Origin: Mytilus edulis
Taxonomy: Eukaryota > Mollusca > Bivalvia > Mytilida > Mytilidae
Assembly (NCBI RefSeq): GCF_963676685.1
Contig: NC_092354.1
Span: 67,406,241 to 67,470,240, forward strand
DNA: 64,000 nucleotides
Reading direction: 5' to 3'
The position numbers and the translations under genes are program-made. Under the pieces are notes generated by a model. The model was not told where the DNA came from, made no database searches, and saw only the letters and a program-made list of their open reading frames with translations. Each line of letters opens with the position of its first letter. Position 1 is the stretch's first letter. This document shows, in pieces, positions 48,359-60,700 of this stretch.

Positions 48359-49600
48359 ATGAGTGGTAGAAAGAGGCCACGTAAGCAAAACATTGATAAT
48401 AGTAGAAATTGGCCAAAAGAAACATATCTGGAAAAATTAAAAGAGATGGGTATCGGGGTCAATGCAACGTGGAAGGTAGAAATGCTTCGCCAGTTGTATT
48501 TGGCTAATAAACCAAAAACTCTGTCTATAACAATTCCTGAAATATCTAATCAGCCTCCCGTTAATGAGTTGCAAAACTCTACAAATACGAATTTGAATGA
48601 TCAAGAAGTAGTATTATATCACCCGTCAACGCTTCCTGTCGTAAATGATACGCGTATTCATACGCTAGGTAACACGCCTAATCTTATAAACAGTGAGGTA
48701 ATCTTCAGGGAATCTGCGGCAGCCTTTACTTTAGCGACAGAAACTCTTTCAAATATCGCTAAGCTCATGTTAAAAACTTCAAATACAGAAAATGTTACCG
48801 AAAAGGAGGCAACAACACCTACACTTGAATCTGCAATAAGATGTTCTAATAGCCGACAAACGGATTCCGCTGCCGACGCTACATCGACAGGAAAATTATA
48901 CTAAGCTGAAGATCTCCAAAAGATGGATTTTGTTGCACCTTCCATCAAAAAACGGATAATAGAAGGTAGGGACATTAACCTGGCACCTAAATATGGTATA
49001 CCTCAAAACCAAACTATGCAGTCAAGGGGGTTTACCGTTGAGCTTTCGAGTAGGAAAGACGTAAGATTGGATCACAATCTTTCAATAGAAGAATTTTATA
49101 GGGCTTTCCGAAAATACCGTAATATTATAGGGAAAGCTTTCCCTCAGAGAAAAGTTGAATTGGAACAATATGAATCTGACATAAACGAAATATCACAAAA
49201 TTACGGCCAATGTTTCTATACATATCACAAGATGTTTTCTGCTAAAGCAGCTGCTGCCATAGTTGAACCCAATATTGTTATCAACTGGTCAAAGGTCAAT
49301 GACAAATTGTTCAACCTTGTTACTCATAATGTTCAAAGCAGAGCATGTACTCTCTGCGGGGAATTTGACCACACATCCAAATTCTGTGAAAAGGTAAAAC
49401 ACAGCAATCCAACTTTATCCAAAGGGGCTACAAATATTCGTAACACAGATAAGAGAGGCTGACCGGTTTCTAATATTGCAGGGGCAGAACTCTGCAATTA
49501 CTACAATTACGGCACTTGCTATAGAAGAGAATGCAAATTCATGCACGCATGTAGTCAATGAGGGTCAAGCGGGCATGGCATGAAAACTTGTAGTTAAGCC
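48359..49600 (+). pseudogene. DIRS/Ngaro-like ORF1 (gag-like) with zinc knuckles, interrupted
   Basis: Open from ATG 48,359 to a TAA at 48,902, then the same frame continues (48,905-49,462), so one point change split it. A first Cys-His knuckle is CTLCGEFDHTSKFCEK near 49,347-49,394. After a further in-frame TGA (49,460) comes a C-x7-C-x4-C-x3-H finger (CNYYNYGTCYRRECKFMH), typical of the ORF1 C-terminus in this order. It would bind element RNA; the start of the protein is rich in Asn and Thr. Confidence 0.75.
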
Positions 49601-49704
49601 ATACGACAGACAAAACAACCAAGGTCAAACAATGAAACTGCAAAATTAGATAAATTATCCAACTTATCTAAAGCTTCACAAAAAGAAATGCCAAAGGCAA
49701 ACAT

Positions 49705-50760
49705 CTGACTAGATCTGTCACCTATAAACGTAAATAGACTTGACTACAAACTTAAAGAACACCCAGATAAACATTTTGTTATGTATCTTCTGAATGGTAT
49801 ACGTTTCGGTTTTGATACATTAGTATCTATGCTCGATTTACCTACGTTTGAATGTAGAAATTTACTTTCTACCATCAGAGACCCCGAAAGTGTTGATATG
49901 CTTTTAAAACAAGAAATAGATAAAGGATATGTTAAAGGCCCGTTTAGTAGTCCACCTTTCGAAACTTACCGTGTTAGTCCAATTGGGATTGCAGAAGGCA
50001 AATATTCTGGCAAAAAAACGTCTTATCCTTGATCTATCTTTTCCACACGAACATGAAACACATGAAAGCATCAATAGTCTTATAGATAACGAGATATGTT
50101 CGCTATCTAATGTAAAAATAGATGACCCATCAAGCATTTCGGAAAGCAAACAATTTTAAACAAAACCGATATGACCGATGCATTCAAACAGCTAGGAATC
50201 CGTAGAGACCAGCATCACTTATAGTGCATGAAATGGAAAAACAATTATTATCATTATGTAAGACTTTGTTTTGGTTCTCACAGCTCTCCTTGCATCTTTG
50301 ACAATCTATCACGGGCTATTTGTTGGATAGCAAAGGAAAATAACGGCATACCAGTTATACTTCATCTCCTAGATGATTTTCTCCCTATTCAACCACACCG
50401 GATTTAGAACAATGGCGCTAATAACGCTTATATTCAATCGTCTAAATATTCCGATTCCTAAGAAAAAGACTGTAGGTCCCACTTGTACTATCGAGTATCT
50501 AGGAATCATACTAGACACTGTAAGTTTTGAAGCAAGATAACCTAATGAAAAGGTAGAAAGAATTTCAAATTTTATTGACAGTTTACTGCATAAAAAATCG
50601 GTAAGAGAATTATTTCAACTGTTAGGACATTTTAATTTTGCGGCGAGAATTATTCGTCCGGGTAGATCGTTTGTCAGCTATCTCATTAAGTTATCTACAA
50701 AAGTTGATAAACTACATCACTATATATCATTATCAAAAGACTGTAGAACTGACTTAATCA
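49705..50760 (+). pseudogene. DIRS/Ngaro-like reverse transcriptase, frameshifted
   Basis: Starts in PINVNRLDYKLKEHPDKHFV; RVSPIGIAEGKYSGKK and LILDLSFPHEHETHESINSL follow in different frames. Then come KTDMTDAFKQLGIRRDQHH with a stop, and the catalytic region LHLLDDF near 50,362-50,382. At least three frame changes or stops; not functional. Confidence 0.75.
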
Positions 50761-51293
50761 TGTGGCGAGATTTCCTAAAAGGCTGGAATAGAGTTACTTT
50801 CTTTTATGACGAACATATAACTTTAGCTAGTGACATTGAACTATACACAGATGCGGCTTCTAACTTTGGTTTCGGATGTTTTTTTCAAGGTAAATGGTTT
50901 AGTAGTACTTTGCCTTCTGAACTATCAACTTCACTCGATTCAGACATGTCCATGGCTTTTAGAGAACTGTACCTGATTGTTGTTGCATCTTTATTATGGG
51001 GGCACTTATGGAATAAGAAACGTATCATGTTCCATTGTGACAATGAAGCCGTCGTTAATATAGTTAACAAAGGAAGATCTAAAGTGCTCGACATTATGAA
51101 GTTAATGAGAACACTAACATGGCTATCCGTTAAACAAAACTTTACTATTCAATGTCAACATATTCCCGGAGTTAAAAATGTGATAGCTGACTCTTTATCT
51201 CGCTTTGATTTTCAGACCTTCCAAAAAGCAGCACCATCAGCAGAGACAGTACCCACTCCGTGTCCGAAATATTGGCAAGTAATGTGGAATTAA
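50760..51293 (+). pseudogene. DIRS/Ngaro-like RNase H domain
   Basis: A 177-codon open segment with RNase H hallmarks: LYTDAASNFGFGCFF (first catalytic Asp), AFRELYLIVVASLLWG (Glu), FHCDNEAVVNIVNKGRS (Asp), and PGVKNVIADSLSR (last Asp). It degrades the RNA strand of the RNA/DNA hybrid. This segment is intact, but neighbours on both sides are frameshifted. Confidence 0.8.
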
Positions 51294-52274
51294 ATGCAAA
51301 AGTTAAAAATTTATTTCACAACTCCATCGCAAGCAGTACGCGTTCGCAATACGAACATGGATTTAAATCATACAAAAACTGTTTGCGTCTCTCCGGTTTT
51401 AAGTGGGATGATAAAACAGATTTGGCACCTCTAACGGAAGATATTTTAATGGAGTACGCTACACGTTGTCACGAAATCTTAAGATAAAATGTTCTACAAT
51501 AAAAATGTACATTTGCGGTTTAAAATACATATATCTTCAATCCGGAGTACAGTGTTTATTCAGAGACGGTTGCTCTTCAAAACTGCTTAGGTTAGAAACA
51601 ATTTACAGGGGTATTAAAAAACAAGAAGTAAAGAGTTCCCATAAAAGATTACCGCTAACTTATGATTTAATTAAAAATATGATAATATTGCTTCATAAGG
51701 GAATATTTTCGCCATTTGTAACTGCACTTATTGAGGCAGCATGTGTCGTTGCTTACTTCGGATTTCTCCGCTGCGGTGAATTAACCGTCAACACGGACTT
51801 CGATGCATCTTGCAATCGATGTATAGAAGACATCACTTTCGAGGAGGGTTACGCAATCTTACGTTTAAAGACGTCTAAAACAGACCCTTTCAGAAGTGGA
51901 GTAAATATTTATCTTCCAAAAACAATACGTCTGTGTGCCCGGTCAAATCGTTGATAAGATACCTCGATGTTAGAAGATCTAGATTCAGCATAGCTTGCAA
52001 CTGTAGTCCGCTCTTTGTTATGGAAAATATAGAGGCTCTAACACGTACGTTTTTCATCAATCATGTTCGATCCATCTTGGAAATTATCGGACTCAACCCA
52101 TCTAATTACAACGGACACAGCTTCCGAATAGGAGGGGCAACATCAGTTGCATCAAAAATTGAAGATCACCTAATCAAGATTTTAGGTCGTTGGAGTTCCG
52201 AATGCTATACCAGATATATTCATACTCCAAAATCAACGATTAAGCAAGCCCAGCTAGCTTTGATATCCGATTAG
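51260..52274 (+). pseudogene. DIRS/Ngaro-like tyrosine recombinase, frameshifted
   Basis: Three overlapping open pieces in different frames (51,260-51,487; 51,466-51,954; 51,933-52,274). A core-binding N-terminal part (SIASSTRSQYEHGFKSYK) leads to the catalytic domain: FLRCGEL with the first Arg, then GHSFRIGGAT (His and second Arg), LGRWSSECYTRYI (GRW and the nucleophilic Tyr). All catalytic residues remain, but two frameshifts break the enzyme. Confidence 0.82.
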
Positions 52275-54700
52275 TCTAGTTTTACTATTCAACTGTTTTC
52301 TTTGTAGAGTTCACGGAATATATGTGCGCGATTCTACAGTGGCATCATAATCCACTGTTTAGAATGAGTGTTTTCTTGTCAAATACATGTAGATTACAAT
52401 TCTATTTAATGAAATTTCAATTTGATTAACAGGGGCATAATAATCCCCGTCGACTGCAGTATGTTGCTTTATTATTGGAAATAACATTTTCATTGGAATA
52501 TGTGGTTCATTAGTTTCACTTGTGCATTAGAAACATATCTGCATGCTACTTGTTATGACGGGACACAGTAATCCCCTTTCTATGAGCTTGAAGATACTCA
52601 TCATTGGTGCTTAACAATCCATAGTTATATAATATGTTACTCAACTAAAAGTGGTGTACTTTTCCTGATATAATTTGAATATATTCTATTTTGTTCATCA
52701 TGATAGCGTAGTATGATCGTGTATATACTTCAAATTGTCAAATTCATATGCTTTTTATTTTTAAACTATACTTCGTGTTTAGACTTGTTCTTACCCTTAA
52801 TGAGTTATATTTCGAATGTGTTACATTTTCTTACTTGAAAACTGAATATTATGAATATGAAATTACTGACTACATCGAGAACACTTTCTTTAACAGTCAA
52901 AAAACTTCTTATATGCTATTCTTGCTGTTTTTGGTTCCAATCATTTCATAGTTACCATAATCTTATTTTTCATACTCCCTTCAATTTGGGGTCCATCTGT
53001 CTTATCGGCCTAATCAAAATATTCAACATCTGTTTTTGGGGTCATTTCGAGTTTTCACTTCAAATCACAAATTTACGGGGTATTCAGTGGTCACTTACAT
53101 CCTAACTCTAGCATAAGTGTTGCCAATATTTTCTGGCTAGAAAGCTCAGACAAAGGCGTATGCTAATTGTTTCGCAGATCGGCTCTCTCTGGCTTTCTAC
53201 TATATCTTTGGCTACTTATCTGAATCACAGTTCAGATGCTTATCAATCACATGCTTTGGAAACAGGAGAGCGGATAGTGCATAATATAGTGTTTCTGTAG
53301 TAGCTTTAAACTAGATAAGACACTATCTGACTACTTTAAAGTTATGTTTGCAAGCAAACCGCAGTTTGCCTACAACTACACTATTTCTATTTGTTTTTAA
53401 ACAAATTCGGATAAAGTGACTATGCACGCTAAATTGCTGAGACAGCCGTACGCAAAACATAGTATTGTATATAACTGTATAATTGTATCAGTTAATATGT
53501 TTTTGTAGTTTAGCAATAAAATTATATTCCTAGCTTGTCTTGTGTATAAATTATTTACAAAGAAAGAAATTTCAACACCAAACAAAATTAGAAAAATTAA
53601 AGAAAGTTCCAATGCTCCAAGTGCATGTGGGTTAAACAATTGACTTCTTTTTAACAGTTCATTTAGTTAATACTAAGTTATTTTCCGAAGTAAACATGTT
53701 GTGTTTCGTAAAGAAACATCGAAAAAGAACATTTACAAAAGGTTGCTACAAAAATGTACAATCATGCTTGCCATATAATTAAATAAGTTAACATTTCATG
53801 TTTAGAACTCTTTTAATTTATTATACTTGTGACGGGGCATCATACCATCTGCATTGACAGTAAATTTACATTATTCATTGTCTTAATTACCCGGACCATT
53901 CGCGTATGGTTTGACCATTTGAGTTTATATATAGTCCGAAACATATACTTAAAACTTAAATGTTAGACGCCAATTGCCTTTGCAATGGTGATGAAAACAT
54001 TTTTCAAATTAGATTATATCCTATTTATAATCATAAGTCTCACTTCAACATTATTCAACATAAACTGTTCATTACATATTCGTTGTATGTAAACGAGATA
54101 CCCCAAACAATTAAGTTAAGTTTAGATTGTGTGACTAATATGTTAGTCTCTAATATGAAATTCATGCACATCCGAAATTTTATTGCTGAAGAAATAATTC
54201 ATGGCAGCCGTTGATTTGTTTTCATATCACCCTTTGGTTGGGCGTTAATATTCAAGTATTTTATACCGAGCAAAATAATGAATAAAAACAAACTCAGTTT
54301 TTATGGAACTTTTGTACATCCTGAGACGTACAAGAAGACTGAAACGACTGGTGTTTATATTTGACGCCGTTAGTATAATATGAAGTCATCTTGTTATGTT
54401 GCCAAAGACGATACATTCTGATTTCGCGGATTTTTCGTTTTATGAAATTTTACACCGAAATAAAACTGAAATGACTGATTTAATTATTTGGATAAGAATA
54501 GAGATAACCGTATTGTATTTGAAGTTAAAAACGTGGATTATACTCTTCCAAATTGAGTTTACCTAGTCGTATAAATAAGATTGGCGTTACTCAGAACAGA
54601 CAATTTGTGTGTAAATGCTTTTTTCGATAAACGTAAATATATTGCGGTTGGACTGCAGGTTGACGATATATTGGTCGTTCAAACATAATTAAGTATGATT
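52275..54700. other. Region 3' of the recombinase element; no gene recognised
   Basis: Contains three small GC-capped hairpins (52,337-52,357; 52,432-52,448; 52,560-52,575) that may be part of the retrotransposon's 3' non-coding region. Open frames up to 84 codons show no domain. Confidence 0.45.
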
Positions 54701-54724
54701 TATAAATAAGCTATGCTGTTTTTT

Positions 54725-55230
54725 AGAAGTCTCTAAAAAAGAGGCGAAAGATACCAAAGGAACATTCAAACTCATAAGTCGAAAAAAGCTGCCACTGCCA
54801 TGGCTAAAAAAGAAAAGAAAGACAAACAAACAAACAACAGTACGTATAGCATGCACATCGTAGAAAACTAAAAACTCAGCCACACGTACCCCACCAAAAA
54901 CTCGGTGTAATCTCATGTGTCCCGAAAGGTAAGCAAATCCTTCTCTACATGTGTTGCATATGTAGCTGTGTATGTACATACCCAATGATAAGTCTAATTC
55001 GGTAGGTCACATTTTACGACATTTGAAACAAATCGTCATCTGTAAAACAGATATTCCAACTTGTGATAGCGTCCAAAATTTTTTTAAATTGATGATTTCT
55101 ACTCCACCACTTGGTACTCATGGTTCGATAGCTTGCATACACTCTGGAATATTGTAAAAAAAAAGAGATATATACTCCGTATGCAAGCGCTGCTGGAATG
55201 TTGCTACATAGAATGGAAAGTTTACAATTG
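54725..55230 (-). repeat. R1 interspersed repeat copy (long)
   Basis: Same block order as 28,776-29,450: GCCATGGCTAAAAAAGAAAA, CCCCACCAAAAACTCGGTG, TCTAATTCGGTAGGTCACAT, GCTGCTGGAATGTTGCTACA. Confidence 0.7.
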
Positions 55231-55489
55231 GGAATCTGAAATCATTTTTTTTGTCGGAAAGTTATTTCACCCGAACCTCATTGTCTAATGTTAGTCAAGA
55301 TATGAAGCAGACTTAACTGTAAAATTTCGAAATTAGGTGAAACTATTTCAAAATGCGGGTTTTTGTTTACTCGAAACCTTTCATCACTCAATTTGAAATC
55401 TTTCGCACTAGATAAAACATCACAGCAGAGCATGAACTTACAACATCTACTTTACTGAATGAAACTCAACAGAAACTACTTTTTTGCGA

Positions 55490-56170
55490 CTGTCATACAA
55501 GTGAGAGGGTAAACTAGCTATTAAGCTATAATACCAGCTTTAATCCACTATTTGCTACACAAGGAACTACCTGTAATTTTATGAACGTTTAGTTAAATAA
55601 ATGTCAATTAACTATTTAAATAAATATAATGTATAATATAATAACCCATTTCTTAACTTTACTAGGATCTGTAAACCTTATCATTCTTGTCATTACGGAC
55701 ACAGTGAAAATTAATGCACTGATATCGTTTTCCTGATGTATTATATTTTTTGCATTTTTGTTTTATATCTATCAATATTATCATGATTATAGCAAAAAGT
55801 ATGACAAAAATACCGAAATAAAAAACAAATGAAAAGAAAATATCGTTGCAATAAGTTTACTAATAGTGATTATTATTATAACACAATTGCGACTGGTGTA
55901 CCCCTATTTTCGACATTTTTACCTTTTATATCTGCTCGTTCTTTTTTACACATTAGGAAAAGCCTGTACCAAGTCAAAAATAGGACAGTTGTTTTCCTTT
56001 TGTTTTAATGTGTTTGGACATTTGATTTTGCCATTTGTTAAGTCCCTTTTGAATTTCCTCAAGATCCGTTTTTTTTTTGTCATTTTACTTGTTGATGTGT
56101 ACGAGCTTTTGATTGTGCATTGGATAGGGAACTTTACGTTCTGAATTTACATAGGAGATTGGTATTTTTA
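55490..56170 (+). repeat. R2 interspersed repeat, two pieces
   Basis: A 5'-like piece at 55,490-55,573 (CGACTGTCATACAAGTGAGA) and the GCCTGTACCAAGTC piece from 55,955, separated by about 380 bp of other DNA. The two pieces are adjacent in other copies, so an insertion is likely. Confidence 0.5.
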
Positions 56171-56329
56171 TTACTTAATATCTTCAAGGAAGCATGTCGT
56201 CTAGAAAAATTAAACAATTTGAATGTGACCCTTCGACCTTTTCGTTATACTCAGTTAAACAAAACAAAGCATTTTTTTGTTAAAACTGATATACAGACAA
56301 AATGAAAAATCGTTGTGGTAGTATAACGG

Positions 56330-57118
56330 AGATACGGGAAAACAATTTTTAACAGATTATGTGAATGGCCAGATATGCGGAAATTAAAATTTAATGCTGC
56401 TAAATGTGAAGTATTGCATATTAATCCTGACAATGACCTGCAATATCGTTATACCATGTTGAATGAATCCGAAAAGTTTATTGCAGTATCTACAGTGAAC
56501 GAAGAAAAGGATCTGGGAGTAACTTTCGAGTCTAATTTGAAAATTTGAAAAACATACAAGTGATATTTATAATAAAGCACAGAGAGTGTTGTCTCTTATT
56601 CATCATTCTTTTGGTTACATGGATCAAGATATGTTTCTTACTACTTATAAATCAATAGTGCGTCCACTGCTGGAATATGGGACATGTATCTGGTCACCGT
56701 ATCTTAAAAAAGACATCCGCAAACTGGAATCTGTACAAAGAAGGGCCACAAAACTGGTAAAAAATATTTGTCATCTTAATTATGAAGACAGACTACGTTC
56801 ATTGGGTTTGCCAACCTTGGAGTATCGTAGGGATAGGAATGATATGATACAAGTCTACAAAGCATTGCATGGTATAGATTACATCGACTGGATGAGCCTT
56901 TTTACTTTAGCACCATCTAATAATACTAGAGGTCACTCATTAAAACTTTAAAAAAAACAGTGTAAGACCACACACAGACTAAATACTTTTTCAATTAGAG
57001 TAGTGGATCAGTGGAATAACTTGTCAGATTTAACAGTGACGGCAAAGACTCTGAATAATTTTAAGTCTGCATTAAATGGCGAAAATTGGAACCTATATAC
57101 ATTCATATGTTCGTGTTA
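56330..57118 (+). pseudogene. LINE reverse transcriptase C-terminal fragment
   Basis: A 5'-truncated non-LTR retrotransposon. An early frame reads MRKLKFNAAKCEVLHIN and VNEEKDLGVTF. After a frameshift near 56,548 an open piece (56,586-56,951) continues with FLTTYKSIVRPLLEYGTCIW, LESVQRRATKLVKNI and RLRSLGLPTLEYRR. After a stop near 56,949 comes VVDQWNNLSDL and the end of the ORF near 57,118. This is the thumb and post-RT region common in CR1/Jockey-like LINEs. Inactive. Confidence 0.85.
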
Positions 57119-57293
57119 AGTGTTTCAGCTGCGCACACCTAAATAAGTATTTTTGATAAGTTTAATATATTTTATATATAAATATATTATTATGAGATGA
57201 GAAATCATATACGACAAACCAAGATGAGGTGTCAGTAGAAGCCTTTGGCTTATGTAACGACCCGAAGATAAAGGTATAAAGGTATAAAGGTAT
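57119..57293 (+). repeat. LINE 3' UTR ending in (AAAGGTAT)3
   Basis: The LINE 3' UTR ends with three exact 8-bp units at 57,270-57,293. Short 3' tandem repeats instead of poly-A are typical of CR1/L2-type LINEs and mark the integration end. Confidence 0.65.
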
Positions 57294-57709
57294 AAACCGA
57301 TATCCATACATGATAAATACTGTTTTTGTAATGACATCTTAAATGATCTTTTACATGTCGTTTTCAACTGTAAATGTTGTTGTGGACAGTTGTTAAAAAG
57401 GTATAATACAGACCATAAATACATATAACTTAAGACATAAATAAGCATCAGATCAGTAGTTTGATGAGTTATTTAAACAAGAATTTGAAAATAGGGACAA
57501 AATGCAAAATGCATTGATCCACATTTATCAAATGTCATCACGAATGTTTAGTTAAATTGATTCTTAAACACAATAATTAAATGTGTTTTGTATGAAAACA
57601 ATTTATAATATGTAATCAATGATAACTGCAGACAATTATTGAACTGATATGTAAACACAAAACAGGAAATGACTTTATCTGAACAGATATGATTTTGTAG
57701 TTCATATAA

Positions 57710-60700
57710 ATGGAGGACAGCGAACTTGAGGTATTGTTAGTTTGTTTACTTAGTAAATTTATTGTTATCCTCCAATAGGATATGAGATAAATTATATTAA
57801 ACTCGCACATGTTTATGCATTCTAGATAAAAAAAAAAAAGAGATATATATTATTTTACGTAATACGTTCTTTTCGCAGGTACCACCTGTCGTATTTTAAA
57901 TGTACATGCAACTGTAAAGAAGATCAACATGTTATCTTTAGATTTCGGATTGGACATAAAGTGCATAGATATTTTATGATTCGCACGTGAGACTCCCGAA
58001 TCTCTTACAATGGCATATTCTCCGAACTCGTACACAAACATTTTAAATATTAAAAACAATCGTCAAGCCGCGTGTTTTAAGTTGAAGAATTTAACTGTCT
58101 CGAGTAGTGACAAATCGAATAACATTCGATGTGATAGTTAATACGTTTTACCGCTCCAAGAAATCATTTTAGAAGTAATGTAATCTTGTTTGTATTAAAA
58201 TTTTTGTGTTCTTTATTGTTTTTACTTTTTTTCTTAACAATCATACATACTGGAAAATATTTGTGAATAGTAAGAGTTTGTCATCTGCCTAGTAGCCCAG
58301 TAGCCATTGCTTTGATACTGGCATGATTTAAATGTTGTATTTGACTATTTTTATTTGTTAATTAACAGTAAATAATATCTGGAATATTCGACTAAAACTA
58401 ATGCTATATCTATCTCTAGCAAGGTTGATATTAGATATGGCTTACATGAAATATTTCTTTGGTTCATGTCTTTCAATGTATCAGTAATGTTCCAAAATCT
58501 CATATCTTTTACACTCTTAACGTTTTTATACAAACATATGTTATTTTCGGTGGTAACAAATGATTTTGTTTGAAACTATTCATTAAACCCTTGAACATTC
58601 TACATGCACTATCATTATATTGTAACTACTTGACTTAGTTACCTTCGCTATCACGTAGCTTGTATATTAATGATTACACCTTGTAGTGACAGATAAATAC
58701 GGGTTGTTGATTTCTGTCTATAAATCATCTGATTGTTTTATAGTTAAATGACAACACGGTTTGGGTTATCATGATCCTTTGAGTGTTTTATTGTAAAATT
58801 ACACGTATCAATTCTACGACTTACGGTAATAAAATTTTCGAGTTTCGAACTGAGTAATGGTTTAATCATCTAACACACTTCAGTCTTCAACTATAAAACG
58901 GTCATCGTGGAATTTTTTTTTTGATGACAATCTAAGAGTTTCAACCCTATGAGACTTATCGCAATGATTTAAATTTAACAATCCATGCAAGAACTGTAGC
59001 CCAATGTCATTTAAACGCATTTATGCATTTAAATTAAAAAAGAGAGAACAAAGGACCAGAGACTTGAACACGATATGATGCGTAACTATTGACATTAGTA
59101 ACTATCACGTATAACCAGATCCTAAGTATTCTATAAATTTATCGGATGATATATTTTACATTAGTTTTGGTAACTAAAAGAGGGACCGTTGACGTTTAGT
59201 TCTTAGATTTCTACAAACATGTAGGTTATATAGTTAGCATTCGCGTTTATCTTTGGCTATACATGATTTCAATTACCCAGAGCGCATTCTCCTTCATCAC
59301 ATTATACTTCAATTGTCTACGTTAAGTTTATTCATTTTCAAGATTTTAGGTTGACACCTTGTATAAAACGCTCGTATTTTGTTAAAGAACGTATGCTAAA
59401 TATAGATGCGTTAAATTTCGTGCGTCGTTGGTTTATTTTTCCTTAATGTATACTTTTTGTTCATTTCTTTATTCTTTTTTTATAATTTTTATGATTTCAC
59501 CAATTGTGTGACCTTTAAGCATATGCAAATTAACATTTCCGAGTAATCTTCTATACCGAAACCTTAAGCATTGCACATGTTGCATATAATAATTCAGCGA
59601 CATAAATGTCCATATTACAATCGTTATAGATCAAAAGGCTGCAGGAGCTGTTCAGAGGACGATTCACGTTTGAAGAAGCACAGTCACTAATCAATCATCA
59701 CCATGGAGACTGTCAGGTTGCTGCTAATTTTGTTCTTGATGGTAAACACTATTTGTTCTGCCTTTTCATATTACACTTAATTCCTAATAAATCTGTTTTA
59801 TAATTTCGTTTGGTTGCTAAAGCGTTGAACGAAAAACAGGTTGTAAGGAGCGCTTGTATGTATAATTTGCACACGATCATTGATTTTACAACAATACAAG
59901 AAGCATTGAATTCAATTAACTCCTTGTGTCATAAATGTGAAATTATAATCTAAATAACGCTATCAACATCCTTTCCTATATACAAATAACAGACATACAC
60001 CGACGAAAACAACTGACCCATAGACACCTGACTTTGGACAGGCACATACAAATTGTGGCTGTGTTTAATATGTTTGTTGATCACTTAACCTTCCTCTTAC
60101 ATGAGACAATCGTGTAACATCACAACAAAAGAACAAACTGTATCAAAATTATACGTTGTTGCATGTTAGGCAGGTGTTTCATGTTTATTCAGGTGAACAT
60201 GTCGTGTTACAATAATCTAATGAGATAAAGCTCTACAAGTTGAAAGGACGGGGGTAATAGCCGATGGTAGCGTAATGAAAGCTTGTTACCTGATCAAAAT
60301 GAGAAATCGGCTCTTGATAATCTGTATTTACAGCACGGTCGATTAGATAAAGAATTTTAAGAACAAAAAGTAAATTGGATTATTAAATTTATTATTCGTT
60401 TTGCTGCAGTATCGTTTTTCTGAGACGTCATGTTTCAAATATTTTCTTAAAACTGACCTTATAATAAGACTTTTGTTTCAGAGGAGCCTGCGAGAGTCAG
60501 AGATGTCATTGGGACGGAAAATCAAACGGTACGTTTAGCTGAATATTTTTTTTTGAAATTGTGAAGTTCAAATGTTCATCTGAAGTAATATAATTATTTT
60601 TTATGAATGAAACTAAAAGTTTTATTTTCGAAAGTTTTCTATATTATTATCATGATTATGTACGGTGACATATCAATATTAATTTACAACCACTAGATCG

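Larger units (their letters stand above)
48359..52274 (+). mobile_element. Decayed tyrosine-recombinase retrotransposon (DIRS order, Ngaro-like)
   Basis: Domain order on the plus strand: gag-like ORF with zinc knuckles, reverse transcriptase, RNase H, then tyrosine recombinase, the architecture of the DIRS order. These elements integrate as circular DNA by recombinase and so lack LTR integrase. No methyltransferase domain is seen between RNase H and recombinase, which favours a Ngaro-like type. At least three nonsense codons and several frame changes make this copy inactive. Terminal repeats could not be located, so outer limits are unknown. Confidence 0.85.

Noticed and set aside
53960-54214. 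84-codon open frame downstream of the DIRS element
   Set aside because: No recognisable domain; composition as for surrounding non-coding DNA.
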